A stretch of DNA of 20,109 nucleotides. Source: a virus. Location of the stretch: positions 1 to 20,109 of the IMG/VR virus record IMGVR_UViG_3300029286_002537, one strand, 5' to 3'. A program made the translations under genes and the position numbers. Positions 1 to 5,829 of this stretch are shown here, piece by piece; position 1 is the stretch's first letter, and each line of letters begins with the position of its first letter. The notes under the pieces were generated by a model. The model ran no database searches. It was not told the origin of the DNA and saw only the letters and a list, made by a program, of their open reading frames with translations.

Positions 1-312
1 CTTGCGGGTGCTTCCGGAATGCACTACGGCAGTTCGACAATTCAGGTGTTATCAGGCGAAGTATCACGAAGCGCAAATGCCTACAAACTAACAGCGGCAG
101 GTTTGCCAATGGCGGCAAATTCATTCTCTGCGGGTGGTTCTAATACATTCGGTACGAATTATTATTATCAAAATTTGATAGCGGGTCTCTGTCCGATTCG
201 CGGTGGGAATTGGGACGACACGACGGGTGCAGGTGTCTGGAATCTGAGTTTGAGCAGTGCGTTCAACAACAGCTACAGCGGTGTGTCGTCGCGGTCGTGC
301 CTGTATGTATAA
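1..312 (+). CDS. DGR target (variable) protein, C-terminal part, 5' truncated by window edge
   Basis: The frame is open from base 1, so the gene starts before the window; the first ATG inside it (19) need not be the real start. About 103 C-terminal residues are visible, ending at TAA 310-312. The last third is the variable region of the neighbouring DGR. It encodes a GLCPIRGGNW stretch, then a G-V-W-N-L segment and a final S-S-R-S, a pattern typical of the C-type-lectin-like fold of DGR variable proteins. Such proteins are usually receptor-binding tips or surface adhesins, and the scattered variable residues form the ligand-binding face. The upstream part is rich in Ser, Gly, Ala and Asn, as in phage fibre proteins. 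The target role is supported by the TR match; the tail-fibre role is inference. avd follows 43 bases downstream. Confidence 0.9.
   Translation, partial: LAGASGMHYGSSTIQVLSGEVSRSANAYKLTAAGLPMAANSFSAGGSNTFGTNYYYQNLIAGLCPIRGGNWDDTTGAGVWNLSLSSAFNNSYSGVSSRSCLYV
181..299 (+). repeat. DGR variable region (VR)
   Basis: This 119-base segment aligns without gaps to 781-899. It differs at 214, 217, 226, 227, 237, 248, 254, 257, 274, 278, 280 and 281, and every one of these is an A in the template copy. Ten changes are A to G, one A to C (237) and one A to T (274). The 87 non-adenine positions are all identical. The last 18 bases (282-299) are unchanged and GC-rich, as expected for the initiation-of-mutagenic-homology end. 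Position 300 (C here, A in the template) and 301-302 also fit, so the repeat could extend to 302. Confidence 0.96.
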
Positions 313-355
313 GATGTATGAGCGAACGATAGTGAAGCGGAAAGGTAAGTAATAT

Positions 356-760
356 TTGGAATATTTATTAATAGAAAAGAAAATAAGAGATATGATAGTT
401 TATAATAACATAATGCTAAGACAATTTCCGAAATTCGAGAAATATTTATTAGCGAATAAAATAAGGGAGCTTGGGTATGAGATATTATCTTTGGTAATTA
501 CAATCAATAAAAAGTTTCACAAGAAAACAACACTAACGGAGCTTAATATTAAGCACGAAATATTAAGACAGTTAATCAACCTATCAGCGGAGCTAAGATA
601 TATAGACGTAACAAAACACCGGGTTTCATTGACACACGTTGATGAGGTAGGAAAAATGATTGGCGGATGGATAAAGCGCGAGTTATTTAGTAACACAGAA
701 AAGAAAGAAGAAACAAAGCAAGAAGCAGTAAAGCAAGAAGAAAGAAGAGGTAATGCTTGA
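356..760 (+). CDS. avd: DGR accessory variability determinant Avd
   Basis: This 134-residue, strongly helical and basic protein matches the Avd four-helix-bundle family. Avd forms a positively charged pentameric barrel that binds the DGR reverse transcriptase and template RNA and is needed for mutagenic homing. Family landmarks are visible: an N-terminal E-K-K-I-R-D helix, F-P-K at residues 24-26, an L-A-N-K-I-R helix, a paired-helix core with I-L-R-Q-L at 69-73, and the terminal V-G-K-M-I-G-G-W-I-K around 98-107. The tail after residue 112 is a low-complexity Lys/Glu/Gln stretch. I use the TTG start at 356 because AAAGG lies ten bases upstream and the family's first helix begins there; ATG codons at 392 and 413 would remove that helix. 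It sits between VR and TR, the usual place for avd. Confidence 0.9.
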   Translation: MEYLLIEKKIRDMIVYNNIMLRQFPKFEKYLLANKIRELGYEILSLVITINKKFHKKTTLTELNIKHEILRQLINLSAELRYIDVTKHRVSLTHVDEVGKMIGGWIKRELFSNTEKKEETKQEAVKQEERRGNA

Positions 761-780
761 TTATGTGTCCGAAAATCAGC

Positions 781-899
781 GCGGGTCTCTGTCCGATTCG
801 CGGTGGGAATTGGAACAACACGACGAATGCAGGTGTATGGAATCTGAATTTGAACAATGCGTTCAACAACAGCAACAACAATGTGTCGTCGCGGTCGTG
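781..899 (+). repeat. DGR template repeat (TR)
   Basis: This is the non-coding master copy of the VR, between avd and the reverse transcriptase. It holds 32 adenines, 12 of which differ in the VR. Read in the VR frame, it has many AAY (Asn) codons at the variable sites, the usual design that lets adenine mutagenesis reach many residues without making stop codons. In that frame it ends in TGA at 898-900, where the target gene has TGC. The RNA of this segment and its flanks would be copied by the reverse transcriptase and would replace the VR. Confidence 0.96.
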
Positions 900-940
900 A
901 CTTTGAAATATTAGAAAACTTTACTCTCAAGGGAGGAAAG

Positions 941-1084
941 ATGATAAATATCACAGGGAGCATTATCCACGATTATAAAAAATCGGAAATAAGAAATAAA
1001 CAAGGTCATCTTAGTAGAAATATTCGAAAACCTGACCTTCAATTTAAAGAACAAAATGAAAAGACACGGAAATTTAAAAAGTAA
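941..1084 (+). CDS. Small ORF between TR and reverse transcriptase (47 residues), unknown
   Basis: An ATG at 941 follows GGGAGG at 931-936, one of the strongest SD matches in the window. It opens a basic, Lys/Asn/Arg-rich 47-residue frame. The frame overlaps the start of the reverse transcriptase by 29 bases in a different frame, so its translation could feed the reverse transcriptase start at 1056. The same frame is open upstream to 857, inside the TR, but the SD argues for 941. I recognise no family. It may be a leader peptide, a real small protein, or chance ORF sequence inside the part of the DGR transcript that flanks the template. Confidence 0.4.
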   Translation: MINITGSIIHDYKKSEIRNKQGHLSRNIRKPDLQFKEQNEKTRKFKK

Positions 1085-2087
1085 ATGGTGTAACTACGAG
1101 AACTTGCTTGCGGCGTTTAACGAAGTGCGCAAACATAAGAACTATCACTATGACTTTTTAAGATACGAAAGAAACTTAGCAAGCAACCTAAACACATTAC
1201 TTGTAAAACTCGAAAACGATAATTATGAAGTAAAACCGTCGAGAAAATTTTACGTGTATGATCCAAAAATAAGGTTAATAGAAGCTCCGCACTTAGAAGA
1301 CAGGATAGTACAGCATGCAATACTCCGTGTAATAAGGGATTTCATAGAAAGTAGATTTATCGCTCAAACCTTTGCATGTATAAAAGACAGAGGAACACAC
1401 GAGGCAAGCAATAAATTACAGGAATATATAAGAAAAATTAAAGACGGATACTGCCTTAAAATTGATATAAAAAAATATTTCTACACAATCAACCACAAAG
1501 TCTTATTGGGACAAATATCGCGTATAATAAAATGCAAACCTACAATTAACCTGCTTTACAAATTCTTCCGAAATGAAACAGGAATAGGATTACCGCTGGG
1601 CAGTGTAACCTCACAGATACTGGCAAACTTGAATTTAAACAGTTTAGACCATTACATTAAAAGAGCCTTGAAATGCCGTTCATATATGCGGTATATGGAC
1701 GACATGATAATACTGCACGGATGCAAAGTATTCCTTAAAAAAGTTTTAGTTTTAATCGTAAATTTTGTATTAGGAATAAAATTAGAACTTAACAGTAAAA
1801 CAAAAATAACAAGGATAAAAGAAGGCATAGACTTTGTAGGATACAGAACATGGGCTTATTTTAAATTAATAAGAAAAAGAAGTTTATACAAGATAAAAAG
1901 AATATTACGTAAATATCCTGATAAACAAAGGGCATCAAGCTATTTAGCTCACGCAAAAGAAACAAACTCACTTAAATATGTAGTACGGCAGATATTAACA
2001 GTAATGCCAGAGGCAAAAACATTTATCAAAACATGGTTAATAAAAAACAGAAAGGCGAACGGGAATGAAATATTACACTGGGTGTAA
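1056..2087 (+). CDS. DGR reverse transcriptase
   Basis: This 343-residue reverse transcriptase copies the TR transcript with adenine-specific infidelity to make the cDNA that overwrites the VR. The ATG start gives M-K-R-H-G-N-L, a common opening for DGR reverse transcriptases. Visible motifs are the catalytic Asp in L-K-I-D-I-K-K-Y-F (D137), the DGR-type motif G-L-P-L-G-S-V-T-S-Q at 178-187 in place of the group II intron form, the Y-M-D-D box at 213-216, and G-I-D-F-V-G-Y-R at 257-264. No endonuclease or maturase domain is present, and the length is normal for the family. The catalytic residues look intact, so it should be active. Its 3' end overlaps the next gene by 23 bases. Confidence 0.95.
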   Translation: MKRHGNLKSKWCNYENLLAAFNEVRKHKNYHYDFLRYERNLASNLNTLLVKLENDNYEVKPSRKFYVYDPKIRLIEAPHLEDRIVQHAILRVIRDFIESRFIAQTFACIKDRGTHEASNKLQEYIRKIKDGYCLKIDIKKYFYTINHKVLLGQISRIIKCKPTINLLYKFFRNETGIGLPLGSVTSQILANLNLNSLDHYIKRALKCRSYMRYMDDMIILHGCKVFLKKVLVLIVNFVLGIKLELNSKTKITRIKEGIDFVGYRTWAYFKLIRKRSLYKIKRILRKYPDKQRASSYLAHAKETNSLKYVVRQILTVMPEAKTFIKTWLIKNRKANGNEILHWV

Positions 2088-2475
2088 AGTACAGGAAGAT
2101 TACACAACAAAAGCTATACGTGGTATTGATATATCGGATAAAGTAATATATTACGAAGTCTTTATTGGCGAGAAAGGTGTGTATGGTGTAACCTCCGAAG
2201 ATTACACAAAATTCATAAACGAACAATATCCTGCATGCGATGCATCTGAAGTACAGTTTTCGGAAATATCAGGGTTGCTAAAAACGTGCAGGATGTACCG
2301 CGATATAAATGGGCAGGTCGCAATACTCGTTGCAACAAAATATAAACTTGCAGAAGAAATTGGACTAACAAACTCCGAGCATACATCTACGGGCTATATA
2401 GCATACAGGGCATTCGTGGATGAATGTAAGACGTGGGGAAGAGTTTTAAAAAGAGAAATAGGACTAATAGAGTAG
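2065..2475 (+). CDS. Hypothetical protein, 136 residues, overlapping the reverse transcriptase
   Basis: The ATG lies inside the last codons of the reverse transcriptase, with AAAGGCG about eight bases upstream, so the two are probably co-transcribed and translationally coupled. The product is a mixed, soluble-looking protein with three Cys residues that form no obvious metal site, many Tyr and Glu, and no signal peptide or membrane segment. I do not recognise the family. Coupling to the reverse transcriptase raises the possibility of a DGR accessory role, but it could equally be the first gene of the next block. Confidence 0.7.
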   Translation: MKYYTGCKVQEDYTTKAIRGIDISDKVIYYEVFIGEKGVYGVTSEDYTKFINEQYPACDASEVQFSEISGLLKTCRMYRDINGQVAILVATKYKLAEEIGLTNSEHTSTGYIAYRAFVDECKTWGRVLKREIGLIE

Positions 2476-2506
2476 TTCTAAAAACAATAAACTAAAAAAC
2501 AAAAAC

Positions 2507-2743
2507 ATGACAAAGAAAAAAGCAACAAAAAAGGTAAGACCAGAAATGCACCCTAATATTCAAGATATTAGGAATGACCCAAACAGAAAAATTGCAGACT
2601 TAAACCAAAGAGCGCAAGATTGCTTAAAAGAAATACTTGCAATACTAAGCAAATATAATTGCAGATTTGAGGCTTCGGTTACAGTTAGTTCTGAAGGGAA
2701 TAAGCCTTTTGTTAATATAGTTGCAAATGAAATCGCTAAGTAA
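2507..2743 (+). CDS. Small hypothetical phage protein, 78 residues
   Basis: This short frame starts after an A-rich leader with no SD. The first dozen residues are very basic (K-K-K-A-T-K-K-V-R). A helix rich in Ala, Leu and Lys follows (about 30-50), then a beta-like end with V-T-V and V-N-I-V. The basic N-terminus might contact nucleic acid, but that is only a guess. It lies 31 bases after the previous gene and 21 bases before the receiver-domain gene, so it is probably in the same operon. Confidence 0.6.
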   Translation: MTKKKATKKVRPEMHPNIQDIRNDPNRKIADLNQRAQDCLKEILAILSKYNCRFEASVTVSSEGNKPFVNIVANEIAK

Positions 2744-2764
2744 GTATTAAAAAGCAAGGTTTCA

Positions 2765-3682
2765 ATGAAAAGAATCTTAATAGTCGAGGACACAGCATTA
2801 ATAGTCGTATTGGTTAAGGCAATATCGCAAAAAAACAATAATATCATTTGCGATATTGCAACCAATCTAAATGAAGCGGAGCAATTTATCGGGAAAAACG
2901 TCTATGATTACGTTCTTCTTGATTTATTTTTAGGCGGAGAATGGGGATTAAATATCGTCTCGAAATATAAAAATTTAAAGATAATTATAACAACTGCTAC
3001 CTCTAATCCCTCGCTTGAGAAAGAAATTCGTAGTTATAATAATATTATTGACTACATAATCAAACCTCTTGACTATAGAAAGTTATTGATGGATATAGTA
3101 GAAGAGAAATACGATAACATTCTAATAGAAAGGGATGAAGATATGGACAGAAATTCTAAACAATCGCAGAATGAATCATCATGTGCGGGACATAACAGCT
3201 TCGTTACGAGTATTAATAACTTTCACGAAGAGATGACAAAAAAAGTCAATGAGCTATGTGCCTGTGTTGAGGGTTTACAAAGAATGAAGATTACAAACGG
3301 TACGGAGCACGAATACACATTGCCTGAAGCAATATCTACATTAATGGAAGCGACAGCTGAGACGCGGGCGATACGCAATCTAGAAATAGTACAGAAAAAT
3401 AAACCGGGTTCAAGGTTAAGAGGATTCGCTCGCAGGTGGCTATATCCGCTTATTTCTTTTATTATTGCGTCTGTAGCCATTGGGTATTTAATGGATATAG
3501 TAAATGCTCAGGACGAGTTTAGAAATACCTTTACCGAGGTACGCAAGGAGATAGGCGGGGTTAAGGAAGTCATAGCGGTAGTCGTAGCAAAACAAGCGAT
3601 AGTATTCACATGGAAAGAACAGATTGATAAGAAAGTGGACAACCATTTAATCAACAATGATAAACAGAAAGAATTAAAATAA
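2765..3682 (+). CDS. Response-regulator receiver (REC) domain protein with C-terminal membrane helix
   Basis: Residues 1-115 form a receiver domain with the full phosphorylation site: acidic pair E8-D9, phospho-acceptor D53 in Y-V-L-L-D-L, T76/T77 at the end of strand 4, and K100-P101. Residues 120-220 are a polar, partly helical linker with no DNA-binding domain. A basic patch (R-R-W) leads into a hydrophobic helix at about 227-246, and a helical tail of about 60 residues follows. The layout suggests a cytoplasmic receiver tethered to the membrane by its C-terminus, which is unlike standard response regulators. An in-frame ATG at 3143 (residue 127), with AAAGG about ten bases upstream, could give a separate membrane protein without the receiver. 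The gene ends eight bases before portal. The receiver call is firm; the role, such as host signalling interference or a lysis/holin-like function, is unknown. Confidence 0.85.
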   Translation: MKRILIVEDTALIVVLVKAISQKNNNIICDIATNLNEAEQFIGKNVYDYVLLDLFLGGEWGLNIVSKYKNLKIIITTATSNPSLEKEIRSYNNIIDYIIKPLDYRKLLMDIVEEKYDNILIERDEDMDRNSKQSQNESSCAGHNSFVTSINNFHEEMTKKVNELCACVEGLQRMKITNGTEHEYTLPEAISTLMEATAETRAIRNLEIVQKNKPGSRLRGFARRWLYPLISFIIASVAIGYLMDIVNAQDEFRNTFTEVRKEIGGVKEVIAVVVAKQAIVFTWKEQIDKKVDNHLINNDKQKELK

Positions 3683-3690
3683 CAAATAAG

Positions 3691-5433
3691 ATGTCTGATA
3701 CACAAGGAAATAACACAAACCCAACACCTTTTATGGAGGAAATTGTTAATAATAACAAGGAACTCCTTAAAGAATTGGATGAAAGTAAGGATTTCAAGTC
3801 ATGGTATGAGACTATACAAAAGAGCGAGAAAGCTAACGCTTCCTTGAATCAAGATTTACTTTCTTTCTTGGTAGGTGATGAATGGATCCCGGGTGAACAA
3901 TCCGACGCTGATTTCACTTACTTGAATAACAGGTACCAAATGCCTTTTTCCAGTAAGATGTTAAGAAACGCAGGGAGAACGGAATCTGCAAGGTTAATTA
4001 AGAATACAAGGAGTTTACAATTTACTTCTTTTGGTAAACCCTCAAGCAAGAAATCCGAACCTGGATTAGTGGTTGAATTTGCCGATCCAAATTATAAACC
4101 AACGCAGATTGAGAAAGAGAATATAAGGCAGTTTACCTATCAAATGGTTGATAAATTCTTCTTTTGCCCATTTGAAGATGAAGGTAATTTAACAAAATGG
4201 CTTGGCGTAGCATATAATGATTTCTTCGACCTTGACGATATAACATTCGAGATTAGACGCACATTATCCGGGAAGCCCCTTGGATTCCATTTAACAGACC
4301 CTACGATTGTATATCATGTTATTCCAAAGGGCAGGAAATATCAAAGATGGGATTATAATGCTGATTCTTACTCAGAAAAAAGACCAAGAGATATAAGCAA
4401 AGAGATAAAATATGTACTTGAAAAAAACAACATAAGGGCGGCAGGCTTCACAAGAGATAAGATGATAAAATCACACTTCTTTATATCAAGTGACTTTATG
4501 ACGGCTTATCGAGGATATTCGATAGTTGAGCAAGGTATTCGGATGATATTAAATATTATGAACTCTATTACATACAACAGCTCGAATTTCAATAACAACC
4601 GTACACCAATGGGTATTTTCGCATTCACCGGCGGATTTACAAACAGAGTATTAACTGAACAGTTCAAGAAAGTGCTTTATTCATACTTATCAGGTGCAAA
4701 CAACAGATACAGACTACCGGTTATAGGGCTTCCTGAGAGAGGTGACGCGAAGTTTATACCGTTCAATATGAACTCAAGGGAAATGGAGTTCCACTTATGG
4801 ATGACATTACTCTTTACCATACTTTGTCAGCTCTCAGGTACAAACCCGGAAGAAATAAGTATGAGCTCGCATGAATCAGCCATGGTTGGAAAGAAATTAT
4901 TTGATACTTCGCCTGATGGTATATTACAAGTTTCAAAGGATAAAGGTTTAAACACATTTTTACGATATACAGAGACTATCATAAATAAAAGCGGCGTCTT
5001 GAAGCAAATGACAGGATATAATGTGGTCTGTAAATTCAACGGTCTTGAAGTCGAGGATGAAAGAGTAAAAGTTGAAGTAAAGAAGTCACTATTAGCTACT
5101 ACCAGAAGTTACAATGATATAATAGTAGAAGAAGGCGGAGAGCCGCAGAAAATAATGTTTGGCGATGTCAACATATATGACGTTAAAGGCGTTGATTCTC
5201 AGCAGATATTTGGCGCCTTGCAAGCAAGGATTCAGGCAATAGACGCCGAGAAACAGCAACTAATGGCTCAGCAACAACAGGGTATGGCTCCAGACGCTCA
5301 AGGTGGAGCTCAGGGCGGTTCACAAGCACAGCAAGGCAGTATGACAAAAAACGATAATAAACTTACAAGTAAATACGGGCAGCCGGAAAACAGTGGCACA
5401 AACAATAACGAAAGCAAGACTAATCAACAATAA
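3691..5433 (+). CDS. Phage portal protein
   Basis: At 580 residues this has the size and pattern of a portal, the dodecameric ring at the head vertex through which DNA passes. Portal-like signatures include a long alpha/beta body, the Y-R-G-Y-S-I-V-E-Q segment leading into the I-L-N-I-M-N helix (about 274-292), G-I-F-A-F-T-G-G-F (308-316), a conserved core near F-I-P-F-N-M (355-360), and T-N-P-E-E-I-S (384-390). The last 60 residues are Gln/Gly/Ser-rich and probably disordered. The ATG has no SD. It comes just before HNH and the large head genes, as expected for a head module. No terminase large subunit is next to it in this window. Confidence 0.87.
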   Translation: MSDTQGNNTNPTPFMEEIVNNNKELLKELDESKDFKSWYETIQKSEKANASLNQDLLSFLVGDEWIPGEQSDADFTYLNNRYQMPFSSKMLRNAGRTESARLIKNTRSLQFTSFGKPSSKKSEPGLVVEFADPNYKPTQIEKENIRQFTYQMVDKFFFCPFEDEGNLTKWLGVAYNDFFDLDDITFEIRRTLSGKPLGFHLTDPTIVYHVIPKGRKYQRWDYNADSYSEKRPRDISKEIKYVLEKNNIRAAGFTRDKMIKSHFFISSDFMTAYRGYSIVEQGIRMILNIMNSITYNSSNFNNNRTPMGIFAFTGGFTNRVLTEQFKKVLYSYLSGANNRYRLPVIGLPERGDAKFIPFNMNSREMEFHLWMTLLFTILCQLSGTNPEEISMSSHESAMVGKKLFDTSPDGILQVSKDKGLNTFLRYTETIINKSGVLKQMTGYNVVCKFNGLEVEDERVKVEVKKSLLATTRSYNDIIVEEGGEPQKIMFGDVNIYDVKGVDSQQIFGALQARIQAIDAEKQQLMAQQQQGMAPDAQGGAQGGSQAQQGSMTKNDNKLTSKYGQPENSGTNNNESKTNQQ

Positions 5434-5599
5434 GATTGCCGATCTTGAAAAGAAAATTGCTGATGACCTGAATATAATATCACAGAAACAGCAAAATGTA
5501 ATTTATTATAAAAGACTACTCAATAACTGGGGGATTAAATTATCAGTACTGTTAAAAAAGAAACATTTTCTCGCGAAGCCCGAGAAGAAATTTGGATAA
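5393..5599 (+). CDS. Small coiled-coil ORF, probable 5' half of a frameshifted HNH protein
   Basis: The frame starts at GTG 5393, 41 bases inside the end of portal, with GGA seven bases upstream. Its 68 residues are mainly one helix with heptad-like spacing (I-A-D-L-E-K-K-I-A-D-D-L) and a basic end. No family is recognised. Its codons read L-L-K-K across the heptamer A-AAA-AAG at 5554-5560, and the HNH frame lies at -1 relative to it. Without a shift it ends at TAA 5597-5599. With a -1 shift it would join the HNH domain to give a 145-residue protein. Confidence 0.6.
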   Translation: MAQTITKARLINNKIADLEKKIADDLNIISQKQQNVIYYKRLLNNWGIKLSVLLKKKHFLAKPEKKFG

Positions 5600-5829
5600 G
5601 AGATGAAAGGAAATGCACAAGGTGCGGAAGTAAAAGTTCTTTATCAATACATCATATAGTTAATAATACAAAAATGAACAGAAAATTATATGGGAACGAA
5701 AGAGTACAGGATTTGAGCAATTCCTGTTTAGTATGCCAAGGATGCCACGATAAACATTCTTCCTGGGATCAGGATTTAAGGAAAAACTTAATTAAAAAAT
5801 GGAAAATTGAGATTAGCAGTCAGGGATAA
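5539..5829 (+). CDS. HNH endonuclease domain, no standard start codon
   Basis: The frame is open from 5539 (after TAA 5536-5538) to TAA 5827-5829 and encodes an HNH nuclease. It shows R-E-E-I-W-I-R-D, a C-x-x-C pair (C26, C29 counting from 5539), the H-H-I-V core (H38-H39), D-L-S-N, and a second C-x-x-C followed at once by His (C-Q-G-C-H). HNH proteins near portal and terminase genes are common and either assist packaging or are homing nucleases. There is no ATG, GTG, TTG or CTG before the core motif, so it needs a -1 frameshift from the upstream ORF, an unusual ATT/ATC start at 5539 or 5542 (GGGGG lies at 5529-5533), or it is a frameshift mutant. The last 23 bases overlap the next gene. Confidence 0.82.
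   Translation: MISTVKKETFSREAREEIWIRDERKCTRCGSKSSLSIHHIVNNTKMNRKLYGNERVQDLSNSCLVCQGCHDKHSSWDQDLRKNLIKKWKIEISSQG
5554..5588 (+). promoter_or_regulatory. Candidate -1 programmed ribosomal frameshift site
   Basis: The heptamer A-AAA-AAG (5554-5560) is read in the zero frame as TTA AAA AAG, the same slippery sequence and phase as in E. coli dnaX. Five bases later an 8-bp stem (5566-5573 with 5581-5588, one G-U pair) closes a 7-base loop. Slipping back one base continues with GAA ACA TTT, which is the HNH frame. Slippery site, spacing, hairpin and a downstream domain with no start codon all agree. Confidence 0.6.

Noticed and set aside
300-345. GC-rich hairpin just after the VR, seen in some DGRs
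   Set aside because: I found no convincing inverted repeat; only short AT-rich matches. Its absence does not argue against the DGR.
857-940. Extension of the 47-codon ORF up to 857 inside the TR
   Set aside because: No SD precedes 857, and the strong SD lies at 931-936. The extra residues would be translated template repeat.
517-963. A 148-codon reverse-strand ORF across avd and the TR
   Set aside because: It is the complement of avd and the TR, has low-complexity content, and no RBS. The + strand genes explain this region.
5539-5545. ATT or ATC as the standard start of the HNH gene
   Set aside because: Possible but rare; GGGGG upstream helps. The -1 frameshift explains more of the sequence, so it was preferred, not excluded.
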